Shown one piece after another: positions 8,122-16,541 of a stretch of DNA of 35,799 nucleotides. Source of the stretch: Fischerella muscicola SAG 1427-1 = PCC 73103. Its GTDB lineage: Bacteria > Cyanobacteriota > Cyanobacteriia > Cyanobacteriales > Nostocaceae. The notes beneath the pieces are model-generated. The model had not been told where the DNA came from. It saw only the letters and a program-made list of their open reading frames with translations, and did no database searches. The stretch covers positions 1 through 35,799 of the forward strand of contig NZ_AJLJ01000250.1 of the NCBI RefSeq assembly GCF_000317245.1, written 5' to 3'. Made by a program: the position numbers and the translations under genes. Position 1 is the stretch's first letter. Each line of letters starts with the position of its first letter.

Positions 8122-9786
8122 CTAAAAAATGAAGGTAGTCCGCAGCACGCCTATTGTTATTGAGTCGCTATCGGGAGTGTGACCAGGTTCCCAGATGTGA
8201 ATAATTCCAGGTGTAATACTAATATTATCTGTGATCTGAAAACGATAGAAAGCTTCGATGTGATGGGTTGTTCCTGGCTGACCCCCTGGACGCCCTAAAC
8301 CTGTATTTATATAATCAGGGACATTATTTCCTAGAGGTAAATCACTACTTATTATTTTGGGAGGTTGTCCGAAATAAATTCCACCTAAATTACCTTTGGC
8401 AAATAAATCAGGGAAATTAAGATACACCATGTAATTTGTAGTCTCTACATTTCCTGATTTGCCAGGAATGTAAGAATTTGTATAACCAAACCAACCACCT
8501 AAAGTTACTTGGGGTGATATTTGCCAATTAATAGAACTACCAATAGCATTAGTTTGTAATGGTTCTGAGTTGCCAGTATCGGGGTTAACTGCTGTTAAGC
8601 AATCATCACCTACGTAAGTCAGCAAACATCCATCTGATGAATAATTATTCACGTAATACAAACTGACATCAAAACTATCAGATGGTGTCAATAATAATTG
8701 CACACCAGTGGTTGTGTTACCATCAAATAAGCCGCTACGTTTGCTAGGATTGGCAGGTGTGTTACTAGCATAAAGAGCTTGTAAACTAGCACGTTTGGCA
8801 AATTGCCAATCAACAGCAATACCACCTCCGTTATATCCGATATCTAAAATTGGGTTCCTTTGGGCAAAATATGACAATGGGCCTGTTGCTGCGCTTTCTA
8901 CTCGGTTGGGACCACGGAAAGCACCAGCCATATTTATACCCTGTACTCCTGCTACAATCGCTAAGTTGTCAGTAACAAGCCAGTGAAAATTCAAGTCATA
9001 TATACTTAACTGATTATCTGTAGGGTATTCGTAACCAAGATAAACATCATTACTTAACTTCGGTGCTGTCGAGCCATTACCCGCTATGAGACTTGTCAAT
9101 AGATAGCTATTGGGAGTGAATTGGCTAGTTAGGTATAGCTGGCTATAGTTAATGACACTGATATTTGTACCAGTATTATCTGTATCTTTTTTACCGTCTC
9201 TTGGATTAATGTCAGCACGGTTATCAGTGCGTCCTTGAATACCAACTATCGTAAAACCACTGAGTTTGGTTGTTGGAGAGAATTGGTTAGCAGTAATTTC
9301 AGCAGTACGGGCTTCTAAATTATCAACTCGACCTCGTACAGCAGCTAATTCGGTTGCGAATTCTTCCTGTAATTTTTCTAAAGTCACTAAATCTTCGCGA
9401 GTAACTAAATCACTCGTCGCTGTGGCGATTAATTCATTGACTCGATCTAAACAAGCATTCAGTCCAGCTGCAAATTCATAGCGAGTTATGGGGCGATCGC
9501 CACGATAAGTCTGGTTGGGATAACCTGCAATGCAACCATATCTTTCCACCAAAGATTGCAATGCACCGAATGCCCAGTCTGTAGGTTGTACATCCCGCAG
9601 TTGAGATACTGATGTCACTTGCGCCATCGGATCATCTGATACTGCCAAAGAAAGAGGAGAACTAGAGGAAAAACTCTCCGCTAATTCTCCCAGCTTTTCT
9701 ACGGGAATAGCGATCGCTGGCGTGGGAAATCCGTTAACTATCGCTACTAATACGTACGCAATTACCCTACTTTGACTTTCGTTCAA
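8122..9786 (-). CDS. Iron uptake porin / SLH-domain OprB-type outer-membrane porin
   Basis: This 554-residue protein is of the main cyanobacterial porin type, an outer-membrane beta-barrel. Several relatives are reported to carry inorganic ions including iron rather than sugars. Order: a short signal peptide ending near AIA (residues 1-26), an SLH domain at about 60-120 (VSQLRDVQPTDWAFGALQSL, then CIAGYP and RPITRYEFAAGLNACLDR) that binds the peptidoglycan-linked polymer, a coiled coil at about 115-168, and the OprB barrel from 170 to the end. The last residues TTFIF end in phenylalanine, the signal for barrel insertion. It is monocistronic: a divergent small gene starts 181 bases upstream. 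No obvious Fur site was found in that gap. Confidence 0.93.
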   Translation of the reverse strand: MNESQSRVIAYVLVAIVNGFPTPAIAIPVEKLGELAESFSSSSPLSLAVSDDPMAQVTSVSQLRDVQPTDWAFGALQSLVERYGCIAGYPNQTYRGDRPITRYEFAAGLNACLDRVNELIATATSDLVTREDLVTLEKLQEEFATELAAVRGRVDNLEARTAEITANQFSPTTKLSGFTIVGIQGRTDNRADINPRDGKKDTDNTGTNISVINYSQLYLTSQFTPNSYLLTSLIAGNGSTAPKLSNDVYLGYEYPTDNQLSIYDLNFHWLVTDNLAIVAGVQGINMAGAFRGPNRVESAATGPLSYFAQRNPILDIGYNGGGIAVDWQFAKRASLQALYASNTPANPSKRSGLFDGNTTTGVQLLLTPSDSFDVSLYYVNNYSSDGCLLTYVGDDCLTAVNPDTGNSEPLQTNAIGSSINWQISPQVTLGGWFGYTNSYIPGKSGNVETTNYMVYLNFPDLFAKGNLGGIYFGQPPKIISSDLPLGNNVPDYINTGLGRPGGQPGTTHHIEAFYRFQITDNISITPGIIHIWEPGHTPDSDSITIGVLRTTFIF

Positions 9787-9967
9787 CTTTTTACACTTTG
9801 CTCACACACACTCAACGATAGAGCTTATTAAAAATACCTTGTTAACGTCATTAGTAAAATTACCGAACTGTACAAATTTACACTTTTTCTTTCTGGGCAG
9901 ATCTCAATAACGGGAGTATAAAATAAAAAATCACCAAAAATCTTACTAGATTTACCAAAAAATAAGT

Positions 9968-10288
9968 ATGGTTAACCGCCCACCAAACCCAGCACCAAAA
10001 TCATCTGCTGTGAACAAAACTAAAAAACGAATTGTCAAAAAATCCCAAGTTCCCACACAAACTTCTCACCCAGATGGGCGTCCGCTTCTGCGTCGTAAAG
10101 TCAAGACTCAGAAAAATTCCTCTAGATTGGCATCAAAAGTAGCGATCGCTATCTTATTAGGTAGCGCTTGCTTAGTCGCGGCTTTTGCCTGGGTTAGTAT
10201 TGAACTGATGCTCAATCCTGATCAAGTCACTTGGCTAAATCAACTTTTGCCTGCATGGGTACAACCTGTCACCCAAGAGGAACAGTGA
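9968..10288 (+). CDS. Small single-TM cyanobacterial hypothetical protein
   Basis: The 106-residue product has a strongly basic, proline- and lysine-rich N-terminal half (about residues 1-55), one transmembrane helix at about 58-80 (VAIAILLGSACLVAAFAWVSIEL), and a short outer tail with WLNQLLPAWVQP. The positive-inside rule places the basic part in the cytoplasm. No known domain is recognised. It is divergent from the porin gene. A tandem heptamer-like repeat (AACAGTG units) begins immediately at its stop codon. Confidence 0.7.
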   Translation: MVNRPPNPAPKSSAVNKTKKRIVKKSQVPTQTSHPDGRPLLRRKVKTQKNSSRLASKVAIAILLGSACLVAAFAWVSIELMLNPDQVTWLNQLLPAWVQPVTQEEQ

Positions 10289-10321
10289 ACAGTGAATAGT
10301 TATCAGTTACCAGTTATCAAT
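10277..10321. repeat. Short tandem repeat at gene end
   Basis: GAACAGT is followed by GAACAGT and GAATAGT, then AGTTATC and AGTTACC units: heptamer-spaced repeats of the cyanobacterial STRR kind. They overlap the last codons of the preceding small membrane protein. The following stretch to 10360 forms an imperfect hairpin with CCAGTTAT/AACTAACTGG arms. Confidence 0.6.
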
Positions 10322-10553
10322 AGCTAGCTTTTGGCTAATAACTAACTGGTAAGTAAATTAATAAATTGACTATTTATTTTAAGTAAAGTTTTCTATACTT
10401 TTTCAGTAGCGATCGCCAAACTGACAATAAATTGCTGAGTTGAATGTACTGGTAGAGAATGCCAATCAATACAACTATGAATACCCAGAGTTGCTATACA
10501 CCAGTGGCATCTCTAAACAGTACTTGTCAGAGACGAGCTTTTTTTCGGTGCTG

Positions 10554-10739
10554 TTATTCTTCAGTGTCAGTAGTTGCTAATTTTTGAGTTTTCAAGTTCT
10601 GCAACTGCTGTAGCAGACAATCCACCTCTGCTTGCAAGTGCATAAATTTGACTTGCTGATCTACTTGATTAAAACACTTTTCTAGCTTTGTTGCCCAAGC
10701 TGTATGAGATTCGCGTTCAGAAATACTAGATGTAGACAT
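10554..10739 (-). CDS. Small coiled-coil hypothetical protein
   Basis: This is a 61-residue product with no family recognised. Residues 20-55 (KCFNQVDQQVKFMHLQAEVDCLLQQLQNLK) have leucine and valine at heptad spacing and look like a short coiled coil. The acidic and basic residues are balanced and there is no membrane segment. It stands alone on the minus strand with AT-rich DNA on both sides, and it is probably a conserved small cyanobacterial protein. Coding status rests on the regular amphipathic pattern and a clean ATG. Confidence 0.6.
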   Translation of the reverse strand: MSTSSISERESHTAWATKLEKCFNQVDQQVKFMHLQAEVDCLLQQLQNLKTQKLATTDTEE

Positions 10740-11111
10740 TGCTTACTAAGTTACCCGTAACTTAACTCACACCATCAAAGATATTATAATAGGAAAGTTT
10801 AAAGAATTATTAAAAAAATGTATAATTTTTCCTTTCCCTTGTAACTCCATCTTTCATGTGTAGTCAAAGACAACAAAAAAATAACTTTGTTCCTCTGGGA
10901 TTGGGGCTATAAAAATTTTGGGATGTGTCGAGTGCTTGGAAGTGTCAAAAAATGTGGCGCGAACCTTCCCAGAGATACATCTAAAACGATAAACTGACAT
11001 TCTACGAATAAATTGTTTGTTGGTGGTTATTTGTGTTTGGTGGTTTCTAAACAACCAGCACCTAACACTCAACACCCAAAAATATTTAATCATAACAAGC
11101 CCTGAAAACTC
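10740..11111. other. Leader region upstream of thrC
   Basis: No gene is supported. The antisense frame over this region is only a shadow of thrC. The stretch must hold the promoters of the minus-strand small gene (near 10740-10800, AT-rich) and of thrC. Neither a recognisable riboswitch nor a leader peptide was found. Confidence 0.55.
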
Positions 11112-12203
11112 GTGACCTTGAGCCTGTCTGCAACTACATCTCATCGCCAACCGTGGCCCGGACTTATAGAGCAGTATCGCGACTACTTGCCTGTCAGCGA
11201 AACAACACCAGTTGTCACCCTGCTGGAGGGTAACACTCCCTTGATTCCAGCGCCTGCGATCGCACAACGCATTGGCAGACAAGTACGTGTTTTTGTCAAA
11301 TACGACGGTCTTAACCCCACTGGTAGCTTCAAAGACCGGGGTATGACAATGGCAATATCCAAAGCCAAGGAAGCAGGAGCTAAGGCGGTAATTTGTGCTA
11401 GTACAGGTAACACCTCAGCCGCCGCAGCAGCCTATGCTCGCCGTGGCGGAATGCGGGCTTTTGTATTGATCCCCGATGGTTATGTAGCGCTAGGTAAATT
11501 GGCACAGGCACTATTGTATGGTGCAGAGGTACTGGCAATTAAAGGTAACTTTGACCGTGCTTTAGAAATAGTGCGGGAAATGGCTGAAACTCATCCAGTC
11601 ACTTTGGTGAATTCAGTTAATCCTTACCGTTTAGAAGGGCAAAAAACCGCAGCGTTTGAAATTGTTGATGTCTTAGGTAACACTCCCGATTGGCTGTGCA
11701 TTCCCGTGGGTAATGCGGGAAATATCACAGCATATTGGATGGGATTTTGTCAATATCACCAAATTGGGAAGTGCGATCGCTTACCTCGGATGATGGGTTT
11801 CCAAGCAGCTGGTGCAGCGCCCTTAGTGAAAGGAGAACCAATATCTCATCCAGAAACCATCGCCACAGCCATTAGAATTGGTAATCCCGCTAGTTGGGAA
11901 AAAGCCGTAGCTGTCAAATCAGCCAGTATGGGGAATTTTCATTCTGTCACCGATGACGAAATCCTCAACGCCTATCGTCTATTAGCATCAGAAGAAGGAA
12001 TTTTCTGTGAACCAGCCAGCGCTGCTTCTGTCGCAGGTTTGTTGCAGGTTAAAGACCAAGTTCCCACAGGTGCAACAGTGGTTTGCGTCCTCACTGGTAA
12101 TGGTTTAAAAGACCCAGATACAGCCATTAAACACAGCAACAGTCAATTTAAACAAGGTATTGAGGCGGAAGTTGACGCTGTAGCTGCGGCGATGGGATTT
12201 TAA
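11112..12203 (+). CDS. thrC: Threonine synthase
   Basis: This PLP enzyme converts O-phosphohomoserine to threonine, the last step of threonine synthesis, in the cytoplasm. The 363-residue protein is a fold-type II PLP enzyme: LLEGNTPLIPAP at the start, NPTGSFKDRGM with the Schiff-base lysine (about residue 72), ASTGNTSAAAAAYA binding phosphate, GNAGNITAYW in the middle, and CVLTGNGLKDP near the end. Length fits the short bacterial class. The start is GTG at 11112: an in-frame TGA lies four codons upstream and the N-terminus TLSLSATTSHRQPWPGL is typical of cyanobacteria. No strong Shine-Dalgarno precedes it. It is probably monocistronic. Confidence 0.95.
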   Translation: MTLSLSATTSHRQPWPGLIEQYRDYLPVSETTPVVTLLEGNTPLIPAPAIAQRIGRQVRVFVKYDGLNPTGSFKDRGMTMAISKAKEAGAKAVICASTGNTSAAAAAYARRGGMRAFVLIPDGYVALGKLAQALLYGAEVLAIKGNFDRALEIVREMAETHPVTLVNSVNPYRLEGQKTAAFEIVDVLGNTPDWLCIPVGNAGNITAYWMGFCQYHQIGKCDRLPRMMGFQAAGAAPLVKGEPISHPETIATAIRIGNPASWEKAVAVKSASMGNFHSVTDDEILNAYRLLASEEGIFCEPASAASVAGLLQVKDQVPTGATVVCVLTGNGLKDPDTAIKHSNSQFKQGIEAEVDAVAAAMGF

Positions 12204-12273
12204 TAGACATCTGGCGAAAAATATCGTAGAGACGCGTTCGCTTTTAGCGTTCCCGCAGGGTAATTTTGCCACA

Positions 12274-12327
12274 TGTAGAGACGCGATTAATCGCGTCTCT
12301 CTACAAGATTAATCGCGTCTCTACAAG
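12274..12327. repeat. GAGACGCGATTAATCGCGTCTC palindrome, duplicated half
   Basis: A hairpin with TAGAGACGCGAT arms spans 12274-12305, and a second partial arm (GATTAATCGCGTCTCTACA) follows at once at 12307-12325. Related sequence occurs at 32379-32402. It lies in the thrC-hpnH gap and is a copy of a dispersed palindromic family. The extra half-copy looks like a duplication by slippage or recombination. Confidence 0.8.
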
Positions 12328-12463
12328 CATTGTGGGTAACGCAATAATTAAATTCGGTCGATGTCTAATTTCTAACTCTCCACTTCCCACTCAGTATCTC
12401 TCACTACAACCACAGACTTACGGCACAATGTTATTTAAATCCAAGAGTGGGGAGTAAGCTTTA

Positions 12464-13477
12464 ATGGCTATTAATCTACAGCAAGCATTAGAAGTCGGTA
12501 AATATATAGTTACCCAACGTGTAAAAGGTCGTAAACGTTACCCCTTGGTTTTAATGTTGGAACCTTTATTTCGTTGCAACCTCGCCTGTCCTGGTTGTGG
12601 CAAAATTCAGCATCCCACAGACATACTCAAGCGTAACCTAACTCCACAGGAGTGTTTTGCAGCAGCCGAAGAATGTGGCGCCCCCATAGTCTCTATTCCT
12701 GGCGGTGAACCACTGCTACATCCTCAGATTGACGAAATTGTGCAGGGATTGATTGAGCGCAAAAAGTTTGTTTACCTGTGTACCAATGGCTTGTTATTAG
12801 AAAAGAGCCTAGATAAATTTAAACCTTCACCTTACTTAACATTCAGTGTACATCTCGATGGAATGCGAGATTGGCATGATCAATGTGTGAATCGCAAGGG
12901 TGTTTTTGACACTGCGGTGCAAGCGATACGTGCTGCTAAAGCCAAGGGATTTCGTGTGACTACTAACACTACTGTGTTTGAGGGTGTCGATTGCAAACAA
13001 ATGCAGGAGTTTTTTGATTTCCTAAGTACACTCAATATTGATGGGATGATGATTTCGCCTGGTTATAGCTATGAGTGGGCGCCAGATCAAGAACATTTTC
13101 TCAAGCGAGAACAAACACGTGCCTTATTTAGAGAAATTTTAGCTCCTTATAAAGCAGGTCAGAAAAACTGGAACTTCAACCACAATCCACTCTTTTTAGA
13201 TTTTCTCACTGGTGAGAAAGATTATGAATGTTCACCTTGGGGTAGTCCTAGTTACAGTGTTCTGGGTTGGCAAAAACCCTGTTATTTGTTGAATGAGGGA
13301 CATTATGCTACTTTCAATGAACTAATGCAAAAAACCGAGTGGAACAAATACGGGCGTGCGAGTGGTAATCCTAAGTGTGCAGATTGTATGGTTCACTGCG
13401 GTTATGAACCCACCGCAGCTACTGATGCTATGCAACCACAGAATTTAGTTCGTTCTATTGGTAGTATTTTTGGTTAG
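12464..13477 (+). CDS. hpnH: Adenosyl-hopene transferase HpnH (radical SAM)
   Basis: HpnH joins the adenosyl group of SAM to diploptene, giving adenosylhopane, the first step towards bacteriohopanepolyol side chains of hopanoid membrane lipids. The 337-residue protein has the radical-SAM cluster motif C38-x3-C42-x2-C45 (RCNLACPGC), PGGEPLLHP as the SAM-binding GGE motif, and HpnH-typical stretches such as FSVHLDGMRDWHD and MISPGYSYEWAPDQEHFL. It ends with a cysteine-bearing C-terminus (PKCADCMVHCGYEP) that fits the SPASM-like tail of this group. A GGGGAG Shine-Dalgarno sits 9 bases before the ATG. No other hopanoid gene is in the window. A hairpin follows the stop by 19 bases and may be its terminator. 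Confidence 0.95.
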   Translation: MAINLQQALEVGKYIVTQRVKGRKRYPLVLMLEPLFRCNLACPGCGKIQHPTDILKRNLTPQECFAAAEECGAPIVSIPGGEPLLHPQIDEIVQGLIERKKFVYLCTNGLLLEKSLDKFKPSPYLTFSVHLDGMRDWHDQCVNRKGVFDTAVQAIRAAKAKGFRVTTNTTVFEGVDCKQMQEFFDFLSTLNIDGMMISPGYSYEWAPDQEHFLKREQTRALFREILAPYKAGQKNWNFNHNPLFLDFLTGEKDYECSPWGSPSYSVLGWQKPCYLLNEGHYATFNELMQKTEWNKYGRASGNPKCADCMVHCGYEPTAATDAMQPQNLVRSIGSIFG

Positions 13478-13495
13478 AGTTTGTGTTCAGACACA

Positions 13496-13529
13496 AGATC
13501 CCCGACTTCTGTTGAGAAATCGGGGATCT
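13496..13529. repeat. Dispersed GATCCCCGACTT hairpin, copy 3
   Basis: The arms AGATCCCCGACTTCT and AGAAATCGGGGATCT differ from perfect pairing at one inner position. This copy lies 19 bases after the hpnH stop, the best-placed copy for a terminator role, though there is no T-tract. Confidence 0.85.
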
Positions 13530-13570
13530 GGACTTTATGTATCAGGATTTTTGTGAAATGGTATCAGATA

Positions 13571-13819
13571 TTATCCCAATGTCAAAAGTTCTTCTATACC
13601 TAAAATATCGCGATCGCTAATAATTTCTGTTTTTGTGTGAAACGAAAAGTAGCGCTTACCGCCTTCTGTGTTCCATACCTCTTGTAATATGGCATGGGGA
13701 AATGTACCGCTATTGAGTTGAGCCAGTATAGGCGGCCACTTTTGGCTCAGTTTGCTAGCTTCACCAACAAAAAGCTTAAAATCACCAATATGTGCGATCG
13801 CGTAGATGCCAGAAGACAT
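13571..13819 (-). CDS. Degenerate GIY-YIG-like small protein
   Basis: The 82-residue product reads like a shortened GIY-YIG nuclease domain: SGIYAIAHIG at residues 3-12 matches the first strand (GIY) and KLFVGEASKLSQKW matches the second (YIG replaced by FVG), followed by the helix PPILAQLNSGTFPHAILQEVWN and a third strand YFSFHT. The usual catalytic arginine after YIG is not at its expected position, and the domain ends before a full catalytic core. Active members cut DNA. This one may only bind DNA or may have another role. The assignment is by eye and could be wrong. It is probably its own transcript. A 28-bp dispersed repeat begins 4 bases upstream of its start codon. Confidence 0.6.
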   Translation of the reverse strand: MSSGIYAIAHIGDFKLFVGEASKLSQKWPPILAQLNSGTFPHAILQEVWNTEGGKRYFSFHTKTEIISDRDILGIEELLTLG

Positions 13820-13823
13820 AGTT

Positions 13824-13851
13824 ATATCATGTTCGCTTGAACACTTATATT
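13824..13851. repeat. 28-bp dispersed repeat, copy 1
   Basis: It starts ATATCATGT and contains CTTGAACACTTATA. The same 28 bases recur at 28573-28600 with about three mismatches. This copy is directly upstream of the small GIY-YIG-like gene, so it overlaps that gene's promoter or leader. Confidence 0.75.
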
Positions 13852-13931
13852 ATCAGTTGAGGTCAGCAATGGGTATTAACTAAATTGTTGCGATTGCAGT
13901 AGCAATGTGAACTGATGACCAGAATTTGATA

Positions 13932-15359
13932 CTAAGAATAATTAGACATAACGGGAATTTTTATTATAAATTCAGTACCTTGCTCTGAGGCAGGTATACA
14001 TTCCAGTTGTCCACCATGTTTTTCAACTATGATCTCATGGCTAATAGATAATTCCAATTCCGTTAATTTGCAATTTGATTTGGAATTTAAAATGGGAGCA
14101 AAAATTGTTTTCTCAACTCTTTCGGGTATTTTCGCTGCATTATTTGCTATACGAATTATTACTGTCTTTGGATTTAATAATTCTGTGCGAATACGAATAG
14201 TTGGTAATAAATTACTTTTTTTGTCTTTCTGCCCATCTATTAGCCCAGACTCATTACTTGCTGGAAAAGCATCAATTACATAATTAATGATATTCATGAA
14301 AACAAGATTCATTTGTCCTGGATAACACTCTACCAAAGGTAGTTTGGCATATTCCTTAATGACAGTAATATTTTGACCATGAGTTTTAGATTTGAGACGG
14401 CTTTGCAAAATTATCAATGTGCTATCAATACTTTCATGAATATCAACTGATTTTTTTGCAGATTCTTCTGTCGAAAAATTACGTAAAGCATGGATGAATT
14501 GTCTGATCCGATCAATCCCTACTTTCATTGAATCTGTGAGCTTAGAAAGATCGGTAGTAATATTATCTAGTTCAACTTGATTAATTACTCTTTGAATTTC
14601 TACTGTTGGTTCGGGATATTGTTGTTGGTATAAATGAATTAGCTGGAGTAGTTGTTGAATATATCGATTGGCGTGAATTAATTTTCCAGCAATAAAGTTG
14701 GCAGGATTATTGATTTCATTGGCAATGCTAGAAACTATTTGCTTTAAAGCAGTTATTTTTTCATGATGTAATAATTTAATGTTGATTTGTTGAAGTTCAC
14801 GAAAATCTGTGTTTGGTATTTTTGTTTGTTCCTGTGCTTGTTGTAAATGAAAAAGTGTCAAGGCATGAATTTGAGAATAGGCTAAAAGTAACTGGTGAAA
14901 ATCGAGTAAGCAACACTTTTCTGATGCAGTTTTGACTATAATCGGCTCGTAGACAAATTCAGGCGATCGCTGCAATGCTAAATAAGTCGCTTCCATCACA
15001 GAAGTTGTCTCAGAGATAACAAATTCCTCTTCGATTTGAAAAATGTTGAGGAAGGTTGCAATGGGGCGATTTAAAAATAGTTCTAAACTAAAAGGACGGC
15101 TCATATGTTCAAAAAACCTACGCCGTGAAATCATCCCAACATATTGATGATTATCAGTGATGATTATTCCTGGTAGTAAAGGCTCATCTTTAAATGGTTT
15201 CACCAAGTCACTACCGAAAAAATTCAGTTCAACTTCTACTTCCCACAAAGGTAATTCTTGCAAAGTTGAGTCTATCTTCAACTTTAACTCATCAGCATGT
15301 TTCAGCATACATTTACTCGGTATAAATTCAAGTTTTTCAGATACCGTCGAATTGTGCAA
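13932..15359 (-). CDS. Sensor histidine-kinase homologue with lost catalytic motifs (pseudokinase)
   Basis: The 475-residue protein has an N-terminal CBS-pair-like regulatory region (about 25-165, with LPGIIITDNHQYVGMISRRRFFEHM and the RSPEFVYEPIIV half), a helical linker, a dimerisation helix (200-300) and an HATPase-like domain (310-470). Where kinases have the phospho-accepting HEINNP, this one has NEINNP: residue 214 is Asn (AAT). The N box reads NIINYVIDAF, with Tyr where the metal-binding Asn is expected. The G1 box is NNAAKI instead of DxGxGI, and the G2 box is TELEL instead of GTGLGL. The fold features survive, such as SISHEIIVEKHGG. It should neither bind ATP well nor autophosphorylate, so a scaffold or partner-modulator role is likely. 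No transmembrane segment; no response regulator is adjacent. Confidence 0.85.
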   Translation of the reverse strand: MHNSTVSEKLEFIPSKCMLKHADELKLKIDSTLQELPLWEVEVELNFFGSDLVKPFKDEPLLPGIIITDNHQYVGMISRRRFFEHMSRPFSLELFLNRPIATFLNIFQIEEEFVISETTSVMEATYLALQRSPEFVYEPIIVKTASEKCCLLDFHQLLLAYSQIHALTLFHLQQAQEQTKIPNTDFRELQQINIKLLHHEKITALKQIVSSIANEINNPANFIAGKLIHANRYIQQLLQLIHLYQQQYPEPTVEIQRVINQVELDNITTDLSKLTDSMKVGIDRIRQFIHALRNFSTEESAKKSVDIHESIDSTLIILQSRLKSKTHGQNITVIKEYAKLPLVECYPGQMNLVFMNIINYVIDAFPASNESGLIDGQKDKKSNLLPTIRIRTELLNPKTVIIRIANNAAKIPERVEKTIFAPILNSKSNCKLTELELSISHEIIVEKHGGQLECIPASEQGTEFIIKIPVMSNYS

Positions 15360-15758
15360 ACTGCTGTTTGCAAATATTTAGTGCTGAATAATGAATCAGT
15401 TTTTCAATCTCACTGAAATACCAATGCAATACTAGGTTTCATATACAATATATTCACCTGATAATTACTGAAACTAAGTGGATTAAAATGTAACTAAATA
15501 GACAAACACTTAAAATCTTTTAAAAGCTTATTTGAATTTTGGTAGCTTTCTTTCAACAGTAGTAGTACTACCCTGGCACTTTTTGAATAGTATTATAGAT
15601 TGCGGCAAAAATTAAGTAGGAAAACAAAAAATTTATATTCTTAATCAAATTTTCTCGCTTTTAATTGTTTATAGTCGTCAAAGCCTTAAGTTTTTGAAAG
15701 CAGTTCACACAATTCATAATAAATATAGCTATTAACTTATTAGAGTCACACAATTATC
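15360..15758. other. AT-rich divergent intergenic region
   Basis: About 400 bases between the divergent pseudokinase and the MBL-fold gene. It has no open frame of substance. The only feature is a perfect palindrome GTAGTACTAC at 15562-15571, with further TAG/CTA triplets around it. Promoters for both neighbours should lie here. Confidence 0.55.
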
Positions 15759-16538
15759 ATGCTATTAACATACTTAGACAGCAACAGTTGGCTAGTTGAA
15801 ATTGCAGACAAACGGATACTCATTGATCCTTGGCTAGTAGATAAGTTGAGTTTTGGCAATCAAGATTGGTTTTTTAAAGGTTATCGAACTCAAGATCGTC
15901 CTATCCCAGAAAATATTGACTTAATTTTGCTGTCTCAGGGGCTAGAAGATCATGCCCATAGACCAACACTCAAACAACTTGACCATAATATTCCAGTGGT
16001 AGCTTCTCCCAATGCTGCCAAAGTTGTACAGCAGCTAGGTTACACCCAAATCACAGTACTTGCTCATAATGAAACCTTTACTTTAGATACAAGTGTAGAA
16101 ATCAAGGCAGTTCCTGGTTCACCCATCGGCCCCACTTTGGTAGAAAATGGTTACATCCTCAAAGAGTTGCCCAGCAACTTGACTATTTACTACGAACCAC
16201 ACGGATATCATTCTCCGTCGCTACAAGCAGCAGCCCCTATTGATGTTGTCATTGCTCCGATTGTTGACTTGACTTTGCCCATATTTGGATCATTTATCAG
16301 GGGTGGAAAAAATGCTCTTGAACTAGCTCAATGGTTGCAACCCCAAGTTATGCTACCCACAGCAGCAGGAGGTGATGTCACGTTTGTGGGATTTTTGGCA
16401 AATTTCTTGCAAACCAAGGGAAGCATTGAGGAATTTCGGGCGTTATTGGCGAAAAATAATCTTTCTACCCAGGTGATAGAACCTAAGTCAGGCGATCGCA
16501 TTGAATTAGAATTACAGAAAAAGGGTGCAGGAGTGTAA
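15759..16538 (+). CDS. MBL-fold (UlaG-like) metal-dependent hydrolase homologue
   Basis: A 259-residue metallo-beta-lactamase-fold protein that starts LLTYLDSNSWLVEIADKRILIDPWL, the usual first strands with the Asp in IDPW. The metal motif that should read HxHxDH is SQGLEDHAH: only the DH part remains and the first two histidines are Q and L. A later YYEPHGYH and VIAPIVDL fill the places of the other ligands. The family is conserved in cyanobacteria, so this is probably the family's own pattern rather than local decay. A substrate cannot be named. The stop codon is 3 bases before the aldolase ATG, so the two genes form an operon. Confidence 0.85.
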   Translation: MLLTYLDSNSWLVEIADKRILIDPWLVDKLSFGNQDWFFKGYRTQDRPIPENIDLILLSQGLEDHAHRPTLKQLDHNIPVVASPNAAKVVQQLGYTQITVLAHNETFTLDTSVEIKAVPGSPIGPTLVENGYILKELPSNLTIYYEPHGYHSPSLQAAAPIDVVIAPIVDLTLPIFGSFIRGGKNALELAQWLQPQVMLPTAAGGDVTFVGFLANFLQTKGSIEEFRALLAKNNLSTQVIEPKSGDRIELELQKKGAGV

Positions 16539-16541
16539 TTC

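Noticed and set aside
10500..10545. Rho-independent terminator TCTCT...AGAGA plus T-run
   Set aside because: The stem is only 5 bp and lies 200 bases from the nearest plus-strand gene end.
10854..11282. Minus-strand 142-codon frame upstream of and into thrC
   Set aside because: Its N-terminal third is antisense to thrC and the rest has no protein-like pattern.
12266..12457. Plus-strand frame in the thrC-hpnH gap
   Set aside because: It translates the GAGACGCGAT palindrome and lacks a ribosome-binding site.
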